The notes: generated from the letters alone by a model not told the origin. A stretch of DNA of 64,000 nucleotides from Gaeumannomyces sp. JS-464 (GCA_002197995.1 NGZR01000007.1:1508399-1572398); one strand, 5' to 3'. Positions 44,149-57,849 are shown, numbered from the stretch's first letter. A program made the numbers and translations.

Positions 44149-44856
44149 TTAGGTTTTCCCTTTTAAGCTAAATTCTTTTAGCTACGTTTTATCGCCCCGC
44201 TTTTTATTAGTGGTAAATACTTTTTTTTTTTACCATTTTCTTTCCCTTTTTTATTTAACAAAATGTTTAGCCGGGTACGAAAACGTCTTTTCGCGAAAAA
44301 AACCGTTAATCGCAAAAAGCTTTTAGCGGTTATTTTTTTTAACTGTTATAAAATGCTTTCCTATTCGTACTATTACGAAGTTTTAAAGCGTAAAAAGTGT
44401 AAAGCCTTTTTTTAAAACTCGTTTTGGTACGTGGAATGTTTTCGGATTAATCGCTCGGGGTTCGACGTTTTAAAGCCTTTTTTTTCCGAACTTTGGAATA
44501 TCGTCGTTTAGTATTCCAAATTTAAAGCTAAATTAAAAAAAGCGAAAAAAAGTTCTTTATTTTCGAAAGCAAAAACGAATGTGGCTGGAAAAAATAATAC
44601 GCGCGGTACGTCGCGGTATTAACTCGATGGAAAAATTAAAGCGTATTAAGCGAAAGGAGGCCGATTAAGCGGTTCGCTAAACTGCTTCGCTTTTTGAGCC
44701 TTTTATAACTTTTTCCGTTTTTTCCAACTAGTAAATGCCCGGGTTAACCTTAACTTAAACCTGCTTGTTTTTTTAACCGGGGTAAATTGTAAATTTTTTT
44801 AACAATTTTTTTAAGTTTTATAACGCATTAAGCGTAGCTTTAATTTTCTTGCCGAG
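44149..44856 (-). other. Chromo-4 3' region and split tRNA-like sequence
   Basis: Collinear (inverted) with 39,154-39,822 of Chromo-2. Ends at 44,856 inside the tRNA-like sequence, right at GCCGAG in its anticodon stem, where Chromo-3 inserted. The other half starts at 52,292. Confidence 0.65.
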
Positions 44857-45305
44857 TGTTACAATTAAAGGTTTGCTTTTAAAGTAAAGCACCTCGAGGG
44901 TGGAAAAAACAGTATTTTTAATTTGGTTAATAGGGGAACACGTAATTTAAAAGGACAATTTAATTGTTTGCCTTAAGAAATGCTTAAAAGCTAATTTAAG
45001 TTAACTAATGCCGAAGCTTTAGTTAAAGCTATTTAAAATAATAGGAAATCCATCCTTTATATATACGTTGCCTTTTACTTTGCGTTAAATTGGATTTGTG
45101 GTTTTATTACAAATTTATAAATCCTTTTTAAATTTGTTACTTTATTACAAATTTATAAATCCCATTTTGGATTTATTGCTTTGCTATAAATTTACAAATC
45201 CTTTTTGGTTTACGTAACCCCACGTAATTAAAGCGGGGCGAAAGCACCACTTCGGGGCCCTTTTTTACCTTGCTATCCTAAAAGCTTGCATGCTAATCGT
45301 AACAT
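44857..45305 (-). repeat. Chromo-3 3' LTR
   Basis: 449 bp, starting TGTTACAATT and ending CGTAACA on the plus strand, three hairpin units at about 45,095-45,205. Confidence 0.9.
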
Positions 45306-45964
45306 TAGGTTTCCCTTTTTAAGCTAAATCCTTTTAGCCACGTTTTATTACCCCGCTTTTTATTAATAGTAAATACTTTCCTTTTTTACCATTTCCCATT
45401 CCTTTTTACTTTAACCAAATATCCGGTCGAATGCGAAAACGTCTTTTCGTAAAAAAAACGGTTAATCGCAAAAAGCTTTTAGCGGTTATTTTCTTTAACT
45501 GCTATAAAATGCCTTCCTATTCGTATTATTACAACGTTTTAAAACGTAAAAAATGCGACGCTTTTTTTTAAAACTCGTTTTAATGCGTGGAATGTTTTCG
45601 AATTAATCGCTCGGGGTGCGATATTTTAAAGCCTTTTCTTTCCGAACTTCGAAATATCGTTATTTAGCATTCCAAGCTTAAAGCTAAACTGGAAAAAGCG
45701 AAAAAGAAAATTTTCCGTTTTCGAAAGTAAAAACGAATATGGCTAGAAAAAATAATACGCGCGGTGCGTCGCGGTATTAACTCGGTGGAAGAATTAAAGC
45801 GTGTCGAGCGGGAGGAGGCCGACCAGGCGGCTCGCTAAGCTGCTTTGCATTTCGAGCCTTTTGTAGCTCTTTTCGTTCTTTCCGATTGGTAAATGTCCGA
45901 GGTTAATCCTAACTTAAACCTGCTTGCCTTTTTTAACCAAAGTAAGTTGTAACTTTTTTTAACA

Positions 45965-46335
45965 ACTTTTTTAAATCCTATGGCGTATTAAGCGTGGTTT
46001 TGGTTTTTTTGCCGAGGTTTCGGGTTCGAATCCCGGCATAACCGTAAAGGTCGACGAGTTTTCGGGCTTGCCCCGAAGTTCGTCGAACTTTTACTTTTTT
46101 TTTTTTTGCTAACCGTTCGGTGCAAACTTTTTTGCCTTATTTGGTTTTAGTAAATGTACTTTTCTTTTAACCTAATAGTATAATGGTAACATTTTTTACC
46201 TTTTAACTGGAAGTTCCAAGTTCGATTTTTAACTAAGCTAAGGTTTTTCTTATTACGGCCGTTTATACGCACGAGGCACGGCCGGCGTATATATAAACGG
46301 CTGCGGTAAGCGGCCCGCTTTTTTGCTTTTACTAA
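45965..46335 (+). mobile_element. tRNA-like cassette copy in Chromo-3
   Basis: Plus-oriented (antisense to Chromo-3). tRNA-like sequence 1 at 45,970-46,045 keeps GGGTTCGAATCCC. A T-run near 46,094 follows, then tRNA-like sequence 2 at about 46,175-46,250 with TAGTATAATGG and AGTTCGATT. This is the best preserved of the cassette copies. Confidence 0.6.
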
Positions 46336-46379
46336 CCTTCGTTTAAAAGCTTTTACCGATACTTTTATAAAGCTTTTTA

Positions 46380-49300
46380 ACAGTTTTTAAAGTTGGTTTT
46401 TTTTCCCACGTGTTTTTTTCGTGGCCATACCTTTTCCACTTAACCAAATACTTTTTAAGCTTATATTTTAGCTTATAATCCAGGATTTTTTCGATTTTAT
46501 ACTTTTATTTTAGGTTAACTTTTATTAATTCGTTACTTTTAAAGCCTGGTAATGCTAATTCGAATAGGAAAATATAAAAAACCGGGTGGGATTTTATAGT
46601 TAGTAGTAGTTAAAATTTGTAATTTACGTCCGAAACCTTTTTTAATATTTTAAACGGTCCCAATTTTTTATGGTTTAACTTATCGCTCGGTCGTTTCGTT
46701 TTAATATTTCGTTAAAAAAGATAAACGCTATCCCTTTTTTTAAAAGTCGGTTTTTCGATCCTTTTTTTATTTATTTAAATAGTTATGCCGTGTTGTAGCT
46801 TTTTTAGCTTTGCTTAAAAGTGTTTATGCAGTTTGGTAAACTTCGTTATTTATATTTCCGCTATTAAGGCATGTTTTTTTGCTTTAAGTTTTTTATACGC
46901 TGTAAACGTAAACTTATAATTCGCATAAAACGGTATGGTTTTTATGCTTTTATAAACTAAACTGTTATAAACGAACTAAACTATAGGAAGTAATTATACC
47001 CAGTTATTTTATTTATAATTAACGTAATAACGTAAATACTGCTTTATGGTTTAATTCGTTCGCTTTGTTTATCTATTTGTTTAAGGGTAGTAGGTTATAA
47101 ATAAAAAGTGCTCCGCTTTTAACTTATTCGTAAGCCTTTTTTAAAACTTGCTTATAAACAGCTTGTTTTTATCCGTAATTAAGCGGTTTAGCGTGCCGTA
47201 TTCCGCTATTACATGCCTAATAAAAACGTATATTAGTTTCGTAACGTCGCTGTTTTTTTTATATGGTAAAAACAAAGCGTATTTGGTAAACTTGTTTATT
47301 ACTACCAATACATTGTCGTATTTCACTCCAGTTAACAGTTTTTTGGATTAAGGAAGTTTAATAACAAAGTTTATAGTAATTTCCTGCCATGCTTTATTCG
47401 GTGCTAGCAAGGGTTGTAATAACCCGTACGGTTTATGCCTGTTAGCTTTGTTTTTAGCATAATTTTCGCAATTTTTTATTGCGTTTTGTATTTCGGCTCG
47501 GGTTTTTGCAAACCCGTAGTGTTATTATAACCGTTTCCACGTTTTTTTTACGCTTTAATAACCGTATGCCAGCTGGTTGTAAATTTGTTAGATTTTTTTT
47601 AAGGTTTAAACTTTTCCTTATCGGACCGTTTTAGCGAAAATCCTTTATACCGGGATTAAAAATCCGTTTGGTTTTTTTGCTAGGATTACTTATGTTTTTT
47701 TTAAGTATTGCAACTTAATAATCCGGTCGTTAGCTTAAAGCGTTCGTTTAACCGTTTTTTAACCCTTTCCGGTATTTAATCCGAATATCGTAATTTTGCA
47801 AAAACTCGCTCCAATAAATTTACCGTTTATTTAGGTTTTTGCTTATAATAAAATGTGTTAAGTTTTTATAATCCGTATATATTATAACTTAATGCTTTGC
47901 TTTATAAAAATGTGGTCGTTATTTTTTAAATGTTTAAATAATTGCTAAAAGTTTTTTATCGTGGATTTAGTAGTTTAATTTAAATCCATTTAGCTTTTGC
48001 GAAAAGAACGCATAAAGGTATAACCGTTTTTAATCGTTTTGTTATCCGAATTAACTGCCGATCGCGTAATTTAACGCGTTAGTTTTAATTTCGAAAAGTT
48101 TTTTTAAATTCGGGAATGCTAATACTAGTTTTTTTAACACGGCGTTCCGTAATTGCTCGAAAGCCTTTTATTTTCGCCCTTTTTAATAAAACTGGTGGTT
48201 ATTTTTAATAAAGTTCGTAAATGGTATAGCGATTTTGCTATAACCACGGATAAACCGTTTGTAAAAGTTTAAAAATCCTAAAAACCTTTGTACTTTTGTA
48301 ACGTTTTTAAATATAAGCCATTTTTTTAACTTTTTTAAGCTTTTTAAGGTTTATGCAAACCTGTCCAAATGTAATTACGAACTTTAAAAAAGCGACTTTT
48401 TGCGAATGCCATTCGCACTTTTTTGGTTTAACAAAAAGCTTTGCGTTTAACAGCTTTTAAAGCATTTTATATACGTGCTTATTATGCTTTTTTATTATTT
48501 CCGAAAAAATTAAAATATCGTCCAAATACGCGCGAACGAAAACGTTAAAATACTTGCGTAACATATGGTTAATTATCTTTTAAAACGTAGCTAATACGTT
48601 AGTAAGCCCGAAAATTATTACTAAAAACTCGTAATATTTAAACCTGGTTTTAAAAGCCGTAAGCCACTTTTAGCCCTTTTTAACCCGTATTAAGCTATAA
48701 ACTTTTTATAAGTTTAAAGCCGTAAAATATTAGGCTTTGCCGAGCTTATTACGCAGCTCGTCGATAAAAAGCATAAAATACCGATTTTTAATAATAGCCT
48801 CGTTTAACGGTCGGTAATCGATGCATATTCGCTTCGTTTTGTTTTTCTTTTTTCCTTATAAAATCCCATATCCTATTGGAAAATCGAAAGGTTTAATATA
48901 TCCTTTTCGTAGGTTTTTTTTAATTGGTTTTTTTAACACTTCCTATTGCCGAAAGCTAAGCTAATACAGCTTTTAGTATTTAAGTTGCGTATTTAGCTTA
49001 AATTTAATTTTAAAATCGAACTGTTTATATTTAAAAAGCACCGTTTTTAAGTTTTTTTTAAACAATTTTTCGTATTTGTAATATTCTTTCGGAACATTCG
49101 CAAGCCGTTTTTTAGTATTAGTTAAGTTGTTTTAATCGCTTTCCGTTTTGGATAGTCGCGTATTCGTTAATATTAAATGCAAAAGTGGATTGCTAAGTCC
49201 TATTACCGTTATAACCTCTTTTCGTTGCTTTTTAAATTTACGGTTTAAGGTTTGTAATTGGTAAACCGTTTTAGTTATTCGTGGTTTTTCCTATTAAACC

Positions 49301-50800
49301 TAGCCGGTAGCCCAATTTATCCGTAAATTATTCTTTTTAAACCAAAAGATTTCCAAAATCACATTTCCTTTTTTTATATCCAGCTTGTTTAATATAATAG
49401 TAACGTTTTCCCCATTTTGGGTGCGTAATGTTACTAGTTGTGTTTTTTAATCGATTTATTTTTTATTATAAGCGACGGGTATTTTTTCAACCGTTTTTAA
49501 TTAATACGGTTAATATTTCCGCTTTATTGGGATTTTATACCGTTTAACCGCTTATAGCGATATATAATCGCTTTATGCTTCGCAATCGATTATTATTTTA
49601 ACCTTTTTCCTTTAATATTCCATTCGAATGTTAATAGGTTATACGGTCGATTCGATTTTGCCATTGCGAAGGTTTTTATTAGTTTTTCCTTTTTCCTATT
49701 TCGTGCCCTCCGTTCGGGTAATTTTTTTAGTTTTTTAGTAAAAAGAACGAGTACCGTACGTCCGTCTTTTTATCCGGGTTAAACGGAACGTACGCTCGCG
49801 TAATCCCCTAATGCTAAGCTTCCGCCTTTTGTAACATATGCTTTTTGCATTTCGTAATTTCGCATTTCTTTTAATCGAGCACCCTAATAACGCATAGCAT
49901 TAAATACCGTTCGCTAAGTTTAAAAATTGCGGTAAACCTGCCGATCCGGGCTAATTCCCACCGTAGTAATTAAAATGCCAAACGGGGCTTAACTTTTGGC
50001 TTATTTTTTAACTTTCGTGGAAAAAAATCGTATTTAAGTTTGGGTTGCAAATAAAACTTGCATTTCCCGTAAATACATTTTGCTTAAAAAAGGTGCAAAT
50101 GTTTAAGGTATTTTATAACAATGCTAAGGTGATTTTTAGGATTTAACGCAGCCTGTTTTAGCTTGTTTGCGTTGTTAAACTTATAGCTAGCATTTTAACT
50201 TTTTGCTAATTGTTAAACCACGATAAAAGTTAGCCATTATTTCCGTCCGCCGGGGTAGCGTAACATAATAGGCCATTTGGGTATTTTAAAACCTTAATGT
50301 TTCAAAAGTATTTGGATACGTAAATAGCGTAAAAACGCGCTGGCTTTTCCAACTTTCGCGAATTATAAATATAAAAGCTGCGTTATTTAAGCTTTTTGCG
50401 TATTTTTAAAACTCGGTTATTTCGATGTTTTAACTATTTTAATTTATTTCCGCGTTGGTATTAGGGTTTTCCGCTTTTCGAAAAAGGTGTGTTTAGTTTA
50501 AAAGCTTTTTTTAAGCTTTTCTTTCCTTCGAACCACTTGCTAAAGTTGCCTTTTTTTAAGTTTTACGAAAAGCGGCGTCGTTTTTTCCTTTTAAATTCGT
50601 AAACCTGAAAATAACGCGCTGCTTTCCCTCGCTATCGCATTCGAGCTTCGTAATTTTAAGCATGCAAACGTTTTTAATTTTCGAAAGTACTACCCGGTAG
50701 CTTTTTATTAAACTGGTATGTAATGCACGATTTGTGTTTATATAGCACGTTTAGCTAAACGTTTTTTTAAAGCATAGCCCTTTTATGTCGGGTTTTTCTG
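46380..50800 (-). pseudogene. Chromo-3 pol with chromodomain
   Basis: Minus strand, read right to left: RT motif around 48,810-48,830 (M-C-I-D-Y-R-P-L-N), active-site box near 48,515-48,545, RNase H about 47,990-48,120. Integrase has a surviving sense frame at 47,141-47,326 (K-Y-D-N-V-L-V-V-I-N-K-F-T-K-Y-A; H-V-I-A-E-Y-G-T-L-N-R-L-I-T-D-K-N). Chromodomain near 46,400-46,460. Broken by many stops. Confidence 0.82.
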
Positions 50801-50849
50801 CGTTCGTTAAAAGTTCGCCATTTGGCGGTTATTATCCCGTTAAAAGCAA

Positions 50850-51840
50850 TTAGCTTTTATATAGCCAGTTTAGCCGCATTTAAAACACTTCCCGTTTTTC
50901 GGGTTTTATTTTGGTTTTTATATTGCTTTTACTAATACGCAGCTTTTACGCTAAGGTTTATAAAGTTTAAATACGTGCCGTATGTTATAATCGGCTACTA
51001 TTTAGCCTTTTTTTAATTAGCTTTGTTTTATACCATTCCCTTTTATTTATAGCCTTTTTTTTCCTATTACCGTTCGTATAGTTTATCGCTAATACGAACC
51101 GCGTTTTAAACGTAATTCGTAAAAAACTTAAAGCGATTTTGCTTTGCGAGTTTATCCTTTACATCCTCGCGCAATCCGTTATAAAAGTGCAATATTAACG
51201 TAGCGTCGCTTTAGTTAAACATAATACTAATCCGTTAAAAGTCCGCTGCGTACTTAGCCGTAAGCCTTCGCTATTTAAAAGCCAGCAAATTTCTTTCGGC
51301 GATTCGGGTTTCGTTAACTATTCCGAACACTTCCCCGACTTTTTTTTCGAAGGTTTCGAAATTGGCAAAAATAAATTTAGTAGTTTCCTAGCTGCTTTCG
51401 TATTTTTTAAAATAATCGCTTCAGGTTAGCTAAAACCACTTTTTCACTTTGCCGTTTAGTTTAATAGCAGCGTAAGTAACCTTTTATTCCTCGTTTACGA
51501 ATTGCTATTCGTAAAATTTAAAATAGCTTTTGCATTCGGTAAGGAACGTTTTAAGCTTGCCGTTTTCCCTTTCGTAAAAATCCGGGGACGGGAACTTATA
51601 CGTTTTAACTGCGATAAGTGCTTTAAAAAACGCTAACTTCGTAATAAATTGCTTTACCTCGTTTTAACTTTTAGCGATTTTAACCGTTATAAATTTAAAA
51701 AGGCTAGCCGTATTAGCGGCTTCGTTAAGGTCGTACTTAACACCGTTAAAGGTAAAAACCGTGGTTTTTCCTTTTTAGGCTTTTTGCTATTGCTTGTTAT
51801 AACTGCGCTGTTTCCTTTTAACGAGGTATTAAACAGGATT
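50850..51840 (-). pseudogene. Chromo-3 gag
   Basis: Collinear with Chromo-2 gag. The zinc knuckle at about 50,853-50,895 (C-F-K-C-G, stop, T-G-Y-I-K-A-N-C) keeps its Cys residues. The plus frame 51,649-51,846 is an antisense shadow seen also in Chromo-4 and Chromo-1. Confidence 0.72.
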
Positions 51841-51848
51841 AGTTAAAA

Positions 51849-52291
51849 TGTTATAATTAAAGGTTTGCTATTAAAATAAAGCACTTTAAAGGTAAAAAGG
51901 ACAATATTTTAATTTAATTAATAAGGAAATACGTAACTTAAAAGGACAATTTAATTGTTTGCCTTAAAAGATGCTTAAAAGCTAATTTAAATTAACTAAT
52001 GCCGAAGCCTTAGTTAAAGCTATTTAAAATAATAGGAAATCCATTTTATATACACGCTGCTTTTTACTTTGCGTTAGGTTAGATTTATAGCTTTGTTACA
52101 AATCCACAAATCCCTTTTGGATTTGTTGCTTTGTTATAAATCCACAAATCCCACTTTGGATTTATTGCTTTACTACAAATCCACAAATCCCTTTTGGTCC
52201 ACGTAACCCCACGTAACCGAAGCGGGGCGAAGGCACCACCTCGGGGCCCTTTTTGCTTTGCTGTTTGGGGGTTTGCATGCTAGTTGTAACA
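51849..52291 (-). repeat. Chromo-3 5' LTR
   Basis: 443 bp, TGTTATAATT...GTTGTAACA on plus, three hairpin units. Its right end adjoins the second half of the Chromo-4 tRNA-like sequence. Confidence 0.9.
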
Positions 52292-52649
52292 CCGAAGTTT
52301 CGGGTTCGAATTTTAGCACGGCCGTAAAAGTCGATAAATTTTCGGGCTTGCTTTGGAGCTTATTAAGCTTTATCCTTTTTTTTTTTATTAACCGTTTAAT
52401 GTAAACTTTTTTGCTTTATTTAGTTTCGGTAAATGCTATTTCTTTTTAACTTAACAGTAAAACGGTATTATTTATAACACTTATTTTATAAATCCCGGGT
52501 TTAACTTCCGGCTAAGCTAAAAGGACCGGCGGTTTTTTTGGAAATATCGCGGGTATTTTTAAAAAAAATCGTCGCTTTTCCGTTTTTTTTACTAGCTAAC
52601 TTTTTTATAATTGTTTTAACTAGCTAATATTTTTATAAAATGTTTTAAC
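52292..52649. other. Second half of the Chromo-4 tRNA-like cassette
   Basis: Begins CCGAAGTTTCGGGTTCGAAT, continuing the tRNA-like sequence cut at 44,856. A decayed copy of tRNA-like sequence 2 follows at about 52,455-52,525, then sequence leading to the chromodomain, where R1b sits. Confidence 0.6.
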
Positions 52650-52661
52650 AATTTTTAAACT

Positions 52662-53411
52662 AGGAGCAAAAGTGGGAAAAAAGAATTAAAAGTTGTAACA
52701 AAAAATTAAAAAAAGGCGAAAAAAAAAGGCAAAAACCTTTAAAAGCAAAAGGGAAAAAACGGTGGAAACCCGCACCCGAAAGAAATAAAAAGCACAACTA
52801 AAAGGCACGATACAAATAAAGCAAAAGCAACATAATTACGAAAACGGCGAACCAATAAGAAAATCGAATACGCGCTATAAGCGAGGAAATAATCCGCAAC
52901 CGGAGCGTTACCTCCGAAAGCGAACAACATAATCACGTCGAGTTACCCAATGTTAACCACAACTCCCGAACCTTACGGAGCAACCACGCGATTAAGCACT
53001 AAAGCGGGACCGAAAAACCTCGGACGCGGACAACCAGGCCGCCGCAACCAACCGAACCAACACCACTATTACCAACATTACCACAAAAAGAGAAAACCCG
53101 ATACCGGGGCGCTATTTAAGCGCAATATGCATTCTTTACAGTTTTTCTTTTGCGTATTTTCCTATTGTTACTATTAATTATAAAAACGCTTCCGCGATAA
53201 AACCTTTAAAAGCAATCGCAGGAATTAAGCAAACGGCACTACTGTTTAATACAGCAAAAACCGTATACGAAAAGCAAATATGGTTTTTATTCCCAAGCCA
53301 CCGAGCCGGATGCGATCCGCACCCGGAAACGAGTTTAAAGGTTTTTACATATATATAAAACAGTAAAAGTACCGAGGTTTTTCCAAACATAACGGCAGTA
53401 TAATTAATAAT
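52662..53411 (+). mobile_element. R1b: 5'-truncated copy of R1a
   Basis: 750 bp matching R1a from about 6823 to its end, including the TAATAATA tail. Inserted in the linker before the Chromo-4 chromodomain with an approximate duplication AATTTTTAA (52,650- and 53,412-). 5' truncation plus a simple tail points to target-primed reverse transcription. The plus frame 52,950-53,177 (MLTTTPEPYGATTR start) is open here and also readable in R1a, but no family is recognised. Confidence 0.75.
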
Positions 53412-53423
53412 AATTTTTAAGGT

Positions 53424-56400
53424 TGGTTTTTTTTTTTCGTGTTTTTTTTTATAGCCGTACCTTTTCCATTTAATCAAATCTTTTAGGCTTATGTTTTTGG
53501 CTTACAATTTAGGATTTTTTCGATTTCGTATTTTATTTTAGGTTAATTTTTATTAATTCGTCGCTTTTAAAACCTGGTAACGCTAGTTTAAATAAGGAAA
53601 TATAAAAAACCGGGTGGGATTTTATAATCGGCAGTAATTGGAGTTTATAATTTACGTTCGAAACTTTTTTTAATATTTTAAAAAGTCCCAATTTTTTATG
53701 GTTTAACTTATCGTTCGGTCGTTTTATTTTGATATTTCGTCGAAAAAGATAAACGTTATCCCCCTTTTTAAAGGTTGGTTTTTTTATCCTTTTTTTTGTT
53801 TAAATAGCTATGCGGTGCCGTAGCTTTTTTAGCTTTGCTTAAAAGTGTTTATGCAATTTGGTAAACTTCGTTACCTGTATTTCCGCTGCTAAAGTATGTT
53901 TTCCTGCTTTAGGTTCCTTATACGCTATAAGCGTAAACCCGTAATTCGCAAAAAAACGGTATGGTTTTTATGCTTTTATAAACTAAGTTGTTATAAGCGA
54001 ATTAAACTATAAGAAATAGTTATACCTAATCGTTTTATTTATAATTAACGTAGTAACGTAAATATTGCTTTATGGTTTGGTTTGTTCGTTTTGTTTATCC
54101 ATTTGTTTAAAGGTAATAAGCAATAAACAAAAAGTACTTCGCTTTTAGCTTATTTGTAAGCCCTTTTTAAAAACTTGCTTATAAATAACTTATTTTTATC
54201 CGTAATTAAGCGGTTTAACGTGCCGTATTCCGCTATTACGTGCTTAATTAAAACGTACGTTGGCTTTATAACGTCGCTGCTTTTTTTATATGGTAAAAAC
54301 AAAGCATTTTAGTAAGCTTATCTACTATTACTAATACGCTATCGTATTTTACTCCGGTTATTAGTTTTTTAAATTAAAAAAGTTTAATAACGAAATTTAT
54401 AATAACTTTTTACTATGCCTCGCTAAACGCCGGCAAAGGAAAGGTTGCAAAAGCCTATAAAGCTTATGCTTGCTGGCTTTGTTTTTAACGCAGCTTTCGC
54501 AATCCTTTATTGCGTTTTATACTTCGGCTTAAATTTTTACGAACCCGTAATATTGTTATAACCGTTTTCACGTTTTAGTTACGCTTTAATAGCTATATGC
54601 TAATTGGTTATAAATTTGTTAAATTTTTTTGGGGTTTAAACTTTTCCTTACCAGACCGTTTTAGCGAATATCCTTTATGCCGGAATTAAAAATCCGTTTG
54701 GTTTTTCCGCTAGGATTACTCGTGTTTTTTAAGTATTGCAACTTAATAGTCCGGTTGTCGGTTTAAAACGTCCGCCCGGCCGTTTTCCGACCTTTTCCGG
54801 TATTCGATCCGGATATCGTAGTTTTGCAAAAACTCGTTTTAACGGACTTATCGTTTATTTAGGTTTTTGCTTATAATAAAGTGCGTTAAGTTTTTATAAT
54901 TATATATATATTATAACTTAATGCTTTGCTTTATAAAAATGCGGTCGCCACTTTTCGAATGCTCGAATAATTGCTAAAAGTTTTTTATCGTGGATTTGGT
55001 AGTTTAATTTAAATCCATTTAGCTTTTACAAAAAAAAACGCGCAAAAGTATAACCGTCCCCGATCGTTTCGTTATTCGAGTTAGCCGCTAATCGCGTAAT
55101 TTAACACGTCGGTTTTAATTTTAAAAGGTTTTTTTAGGTTCGGAAATACTAACATTAGCTTTTTTAACACGGCGTTTCGTAATTGCTCGATAGCCTTTTA
55201 TTTTTGCCTTTTTTAATAAAATTGGTAGTTATTTTTAGTAAAGTTCGTAAATAGTATGGCGATTTTGTTATAACTACGGATAAACCGTCGGTAAAAGTTT
55301 AAAACTTTTAAAAACCCTTGTACTTTCGTAACGTTTTTAAATATAAACCACTTTTTAATTTCCTCGACTTTTTGGGGTTTATATAAACCTGTTTAAATGT
55401 AATTACGAACTTTAAAAAAAACGATTTTGCGAATTCCATTCGCACTTTTTTAGTTTAACAAGGAGCTTTGCACTTAGCAATTTTTAAAACACCTTATACA
55501 CGTGCTAGTTATGCTTTTCCATCGTTTCCGAAAAAATTAAAATATCGTCCAAATACGCGAGGATAAAAATGTCGAAATATTTACGTAATATATAGTTAAT
55601 TATCTTTTAAAACGTAACTAGTACGTTAGTAAGCCTAAAGGTTATTATTAAGGATTTATAGCATTTAAGCTTTGTTTTAAAAGCCGTAAACCACTTTTGG
55701 CCTTTTTTAATCCGTGTTAAGCTATAAGCTTTCCGTAAATTTAAAACCGTAAAGTATTAAGCTTTACCGAGCTTATTTCGTAACTCGTTAATAAAAGGTA
55801 AAAAATACCGATTTTTAATCGTAGCTTTATTTAATAGGCGGTAATCGATGCATATTCGCTTCGTTCCATTTTTCTTTTTTTTATAAAATCCCGTATCCTA
55901 TTAAAAAATCGAAAGGTTTAATATATCCTTTCCGTACGTTTTTTTCTAACTGTTCTTTTAGCATTTCCTATTGTTAAAAGCTAAACTAGTACAGCTTTTA
56001 GTATTTAAATTGCGTTTTTAGTTTAAGTTTAATTTTTAAGTCGAACAATTTATATTCGGAAAACACCGTTTTTAGGTTTTTCCGAAATAATTTTTCGTAC
56101 TTATAGTATTTTTTCGAAATATCCGCAAGCTTTTTTTTAATATTAGTTGGGTTATTTTGGTCGCTTTTCATTTTAAATAGTCGTATATTCGTTAATGCTA
56201 AATGCAAAAGTAAATTGCTAAATCTTATTACCGTTATAACTTTTTTTCGTTGCTTTTTATGCTTACGGGTTAAGGTTCGCAATTGGTAAACCGTTTTAAT
56301 TATTCGTAGCTTTTTTTATTAAACCTAATTGGTAATTTAATTTATCCGTAAGTTATTTTTCTTAAACCAAAGGATTTCGAAAATAACGTTTCCTTTCTTT

Positions 56401-57800
56401 ATATCCAATTCGTCCAATATAATAGTAACGTTTTTCCCACTCCGGGTGCGTAATATTACTAATTGTGTTTTTTTAATCGATTTATTTTTTATTATAAGCG
56501 ATAGGTATTTTTTCAACCGTTTTTAATTAATACGGTTAATGTTTTCGTTTTATAGGAATTTTATACCGTTTAACCGTTTATAGCGATATATAATCGCTTT
56601 ATATTTTGCAATTAATTATCACTTTAACCTTTTTCCTTTAATATTTTATCCAAAATATTAATAAATCGTACGGTTAATTTGATTTTACTATTGCGAAAGT
56701 TTTTATCGGTTTTTTTTATTTTTCATTTCGTGCTTTCCGTTTAAGTGGTTTTTTTAGTTTTTTAGTAAAAGGAACGAGTACCGTACGTTCGTTCTTTTAT
56801 TCGGGTTAAACGGTACGTACGCCCGCGTAATCCCCTAATGCTACGCTTCCGCCTTTTATGCTACGTGCTTTTTGCACTTCGTAATTTCGCATTTCCCTTA
56901 ATCGAGCGTCCTAATAACACATAGCATTAAGTACCGCTCGCTGGGTTTAAAAACTGCGGTAAACCTGCCGATTCGAGCTAGCTTTTACCGTGGCAATTGG
57001 AATGCCAAACGGGGCTTAACTTTAAGCTTGTTTTTTAACTTTCGTGGAAAAAAGTCGTATTTAAGCTTGGGTCGTAAATGGAATTTGCACTTTCCGTGGA
57101 TGCATTTTGCTTAAAAAAAGTACAAATGTCCCGAATGCTTTATATCGATGCTAAAATGGTTTTTAGGTTTTAACGCTGCCTATTTTAACTCGTTTACGTC
57201 GTTAAACTTATAACTAGCATATTTAACTTCCTATTAATCGTTAAACCACAATAAAGGTTAACCATTATTTCTTTTCGCCGGGGTAGCGTAACATAATAGG
57301 CCTTTTAGGTATTTTAAAACCTTAACATTCCAAAAACATTTCGAAACGTTAAAAGGTATAAAAGCGCGTTAATCTTTCCAATTTGCTTAGCTTTTACGGG
57401 TTATAAATACAAAAGTTACGCCGTTTAAACCTTTTGCTCGTTTTTAAAACTCGGGTATTTTAAAAGCTTAACCGTTTCGATCCTTTTCGGCGTCGGTATC
57501 GAAATTTTCCGACTTTTAAAAAAGGTGTGTTTAGTTTAAAAGCTTTTTTTATGCTTTTTTTTCTTTCGAACCACTTGTTAAAGTTGCTTTTTTTTAAGCT
57601 CCACGAAAAACGGCGTCGTTTTTTCCTTTTAAATTTATAAACTCGAAAGCGACGCGCTGCTCCCCTTTATTATAATACTTAATTTTTATAACTTTAAATA
57701 TATAAACGCTTTAAAGTTTCCGAAAGTACTATTTAATAGCTTTTTTATTAAACTAATATGTGGCATATAATTCGTTATAATAATGCGTTTAATTAAACAT
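53424..57800 (-). pseudogene. Chromo-4 pol with chromodomain
   Basis: The chromodomain at the left edge (I-K-W-K-R-Y-G-Y in the frame 53,178-53,477) runs into R1b. Integrase about 54,130-54,380, RNase H about 54,950-55,180, RT with M-C-I-D-Y-R near 55,845 and the Y-L-D-x-I-L box near 55,545-55,575. A 94-codon sense frame at 55,998-56,282 just before the RT keeps K-T-V-F-S-E-Y-K-L-F-D-L-K-I, a common pre-RT segment. RIP stops elsewhere. Confidence 0.82.
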
Positions 57801-57849
57801 TAGCCCGGGGTATAATCTTTTTTATGCCAGGCTTTTTTATATTCGCTAA

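Larger units (their letters stand above)
44857..52291 (-). mobile_element. Chromo-3: uninterrupted chromovirus inside Chromo-4
   Basis: 7435 bp, LTRs 44,857-45,305 (449 bp) and 51,849-52,291 (443 bp), duplication CCGAG/CCGAA (44,852-44,856 and 52,292-52,296). The only one of the four copies without a later insertion, so the best template for the family's length and order. All frames are RIP-broken. Confidence 0.92.
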
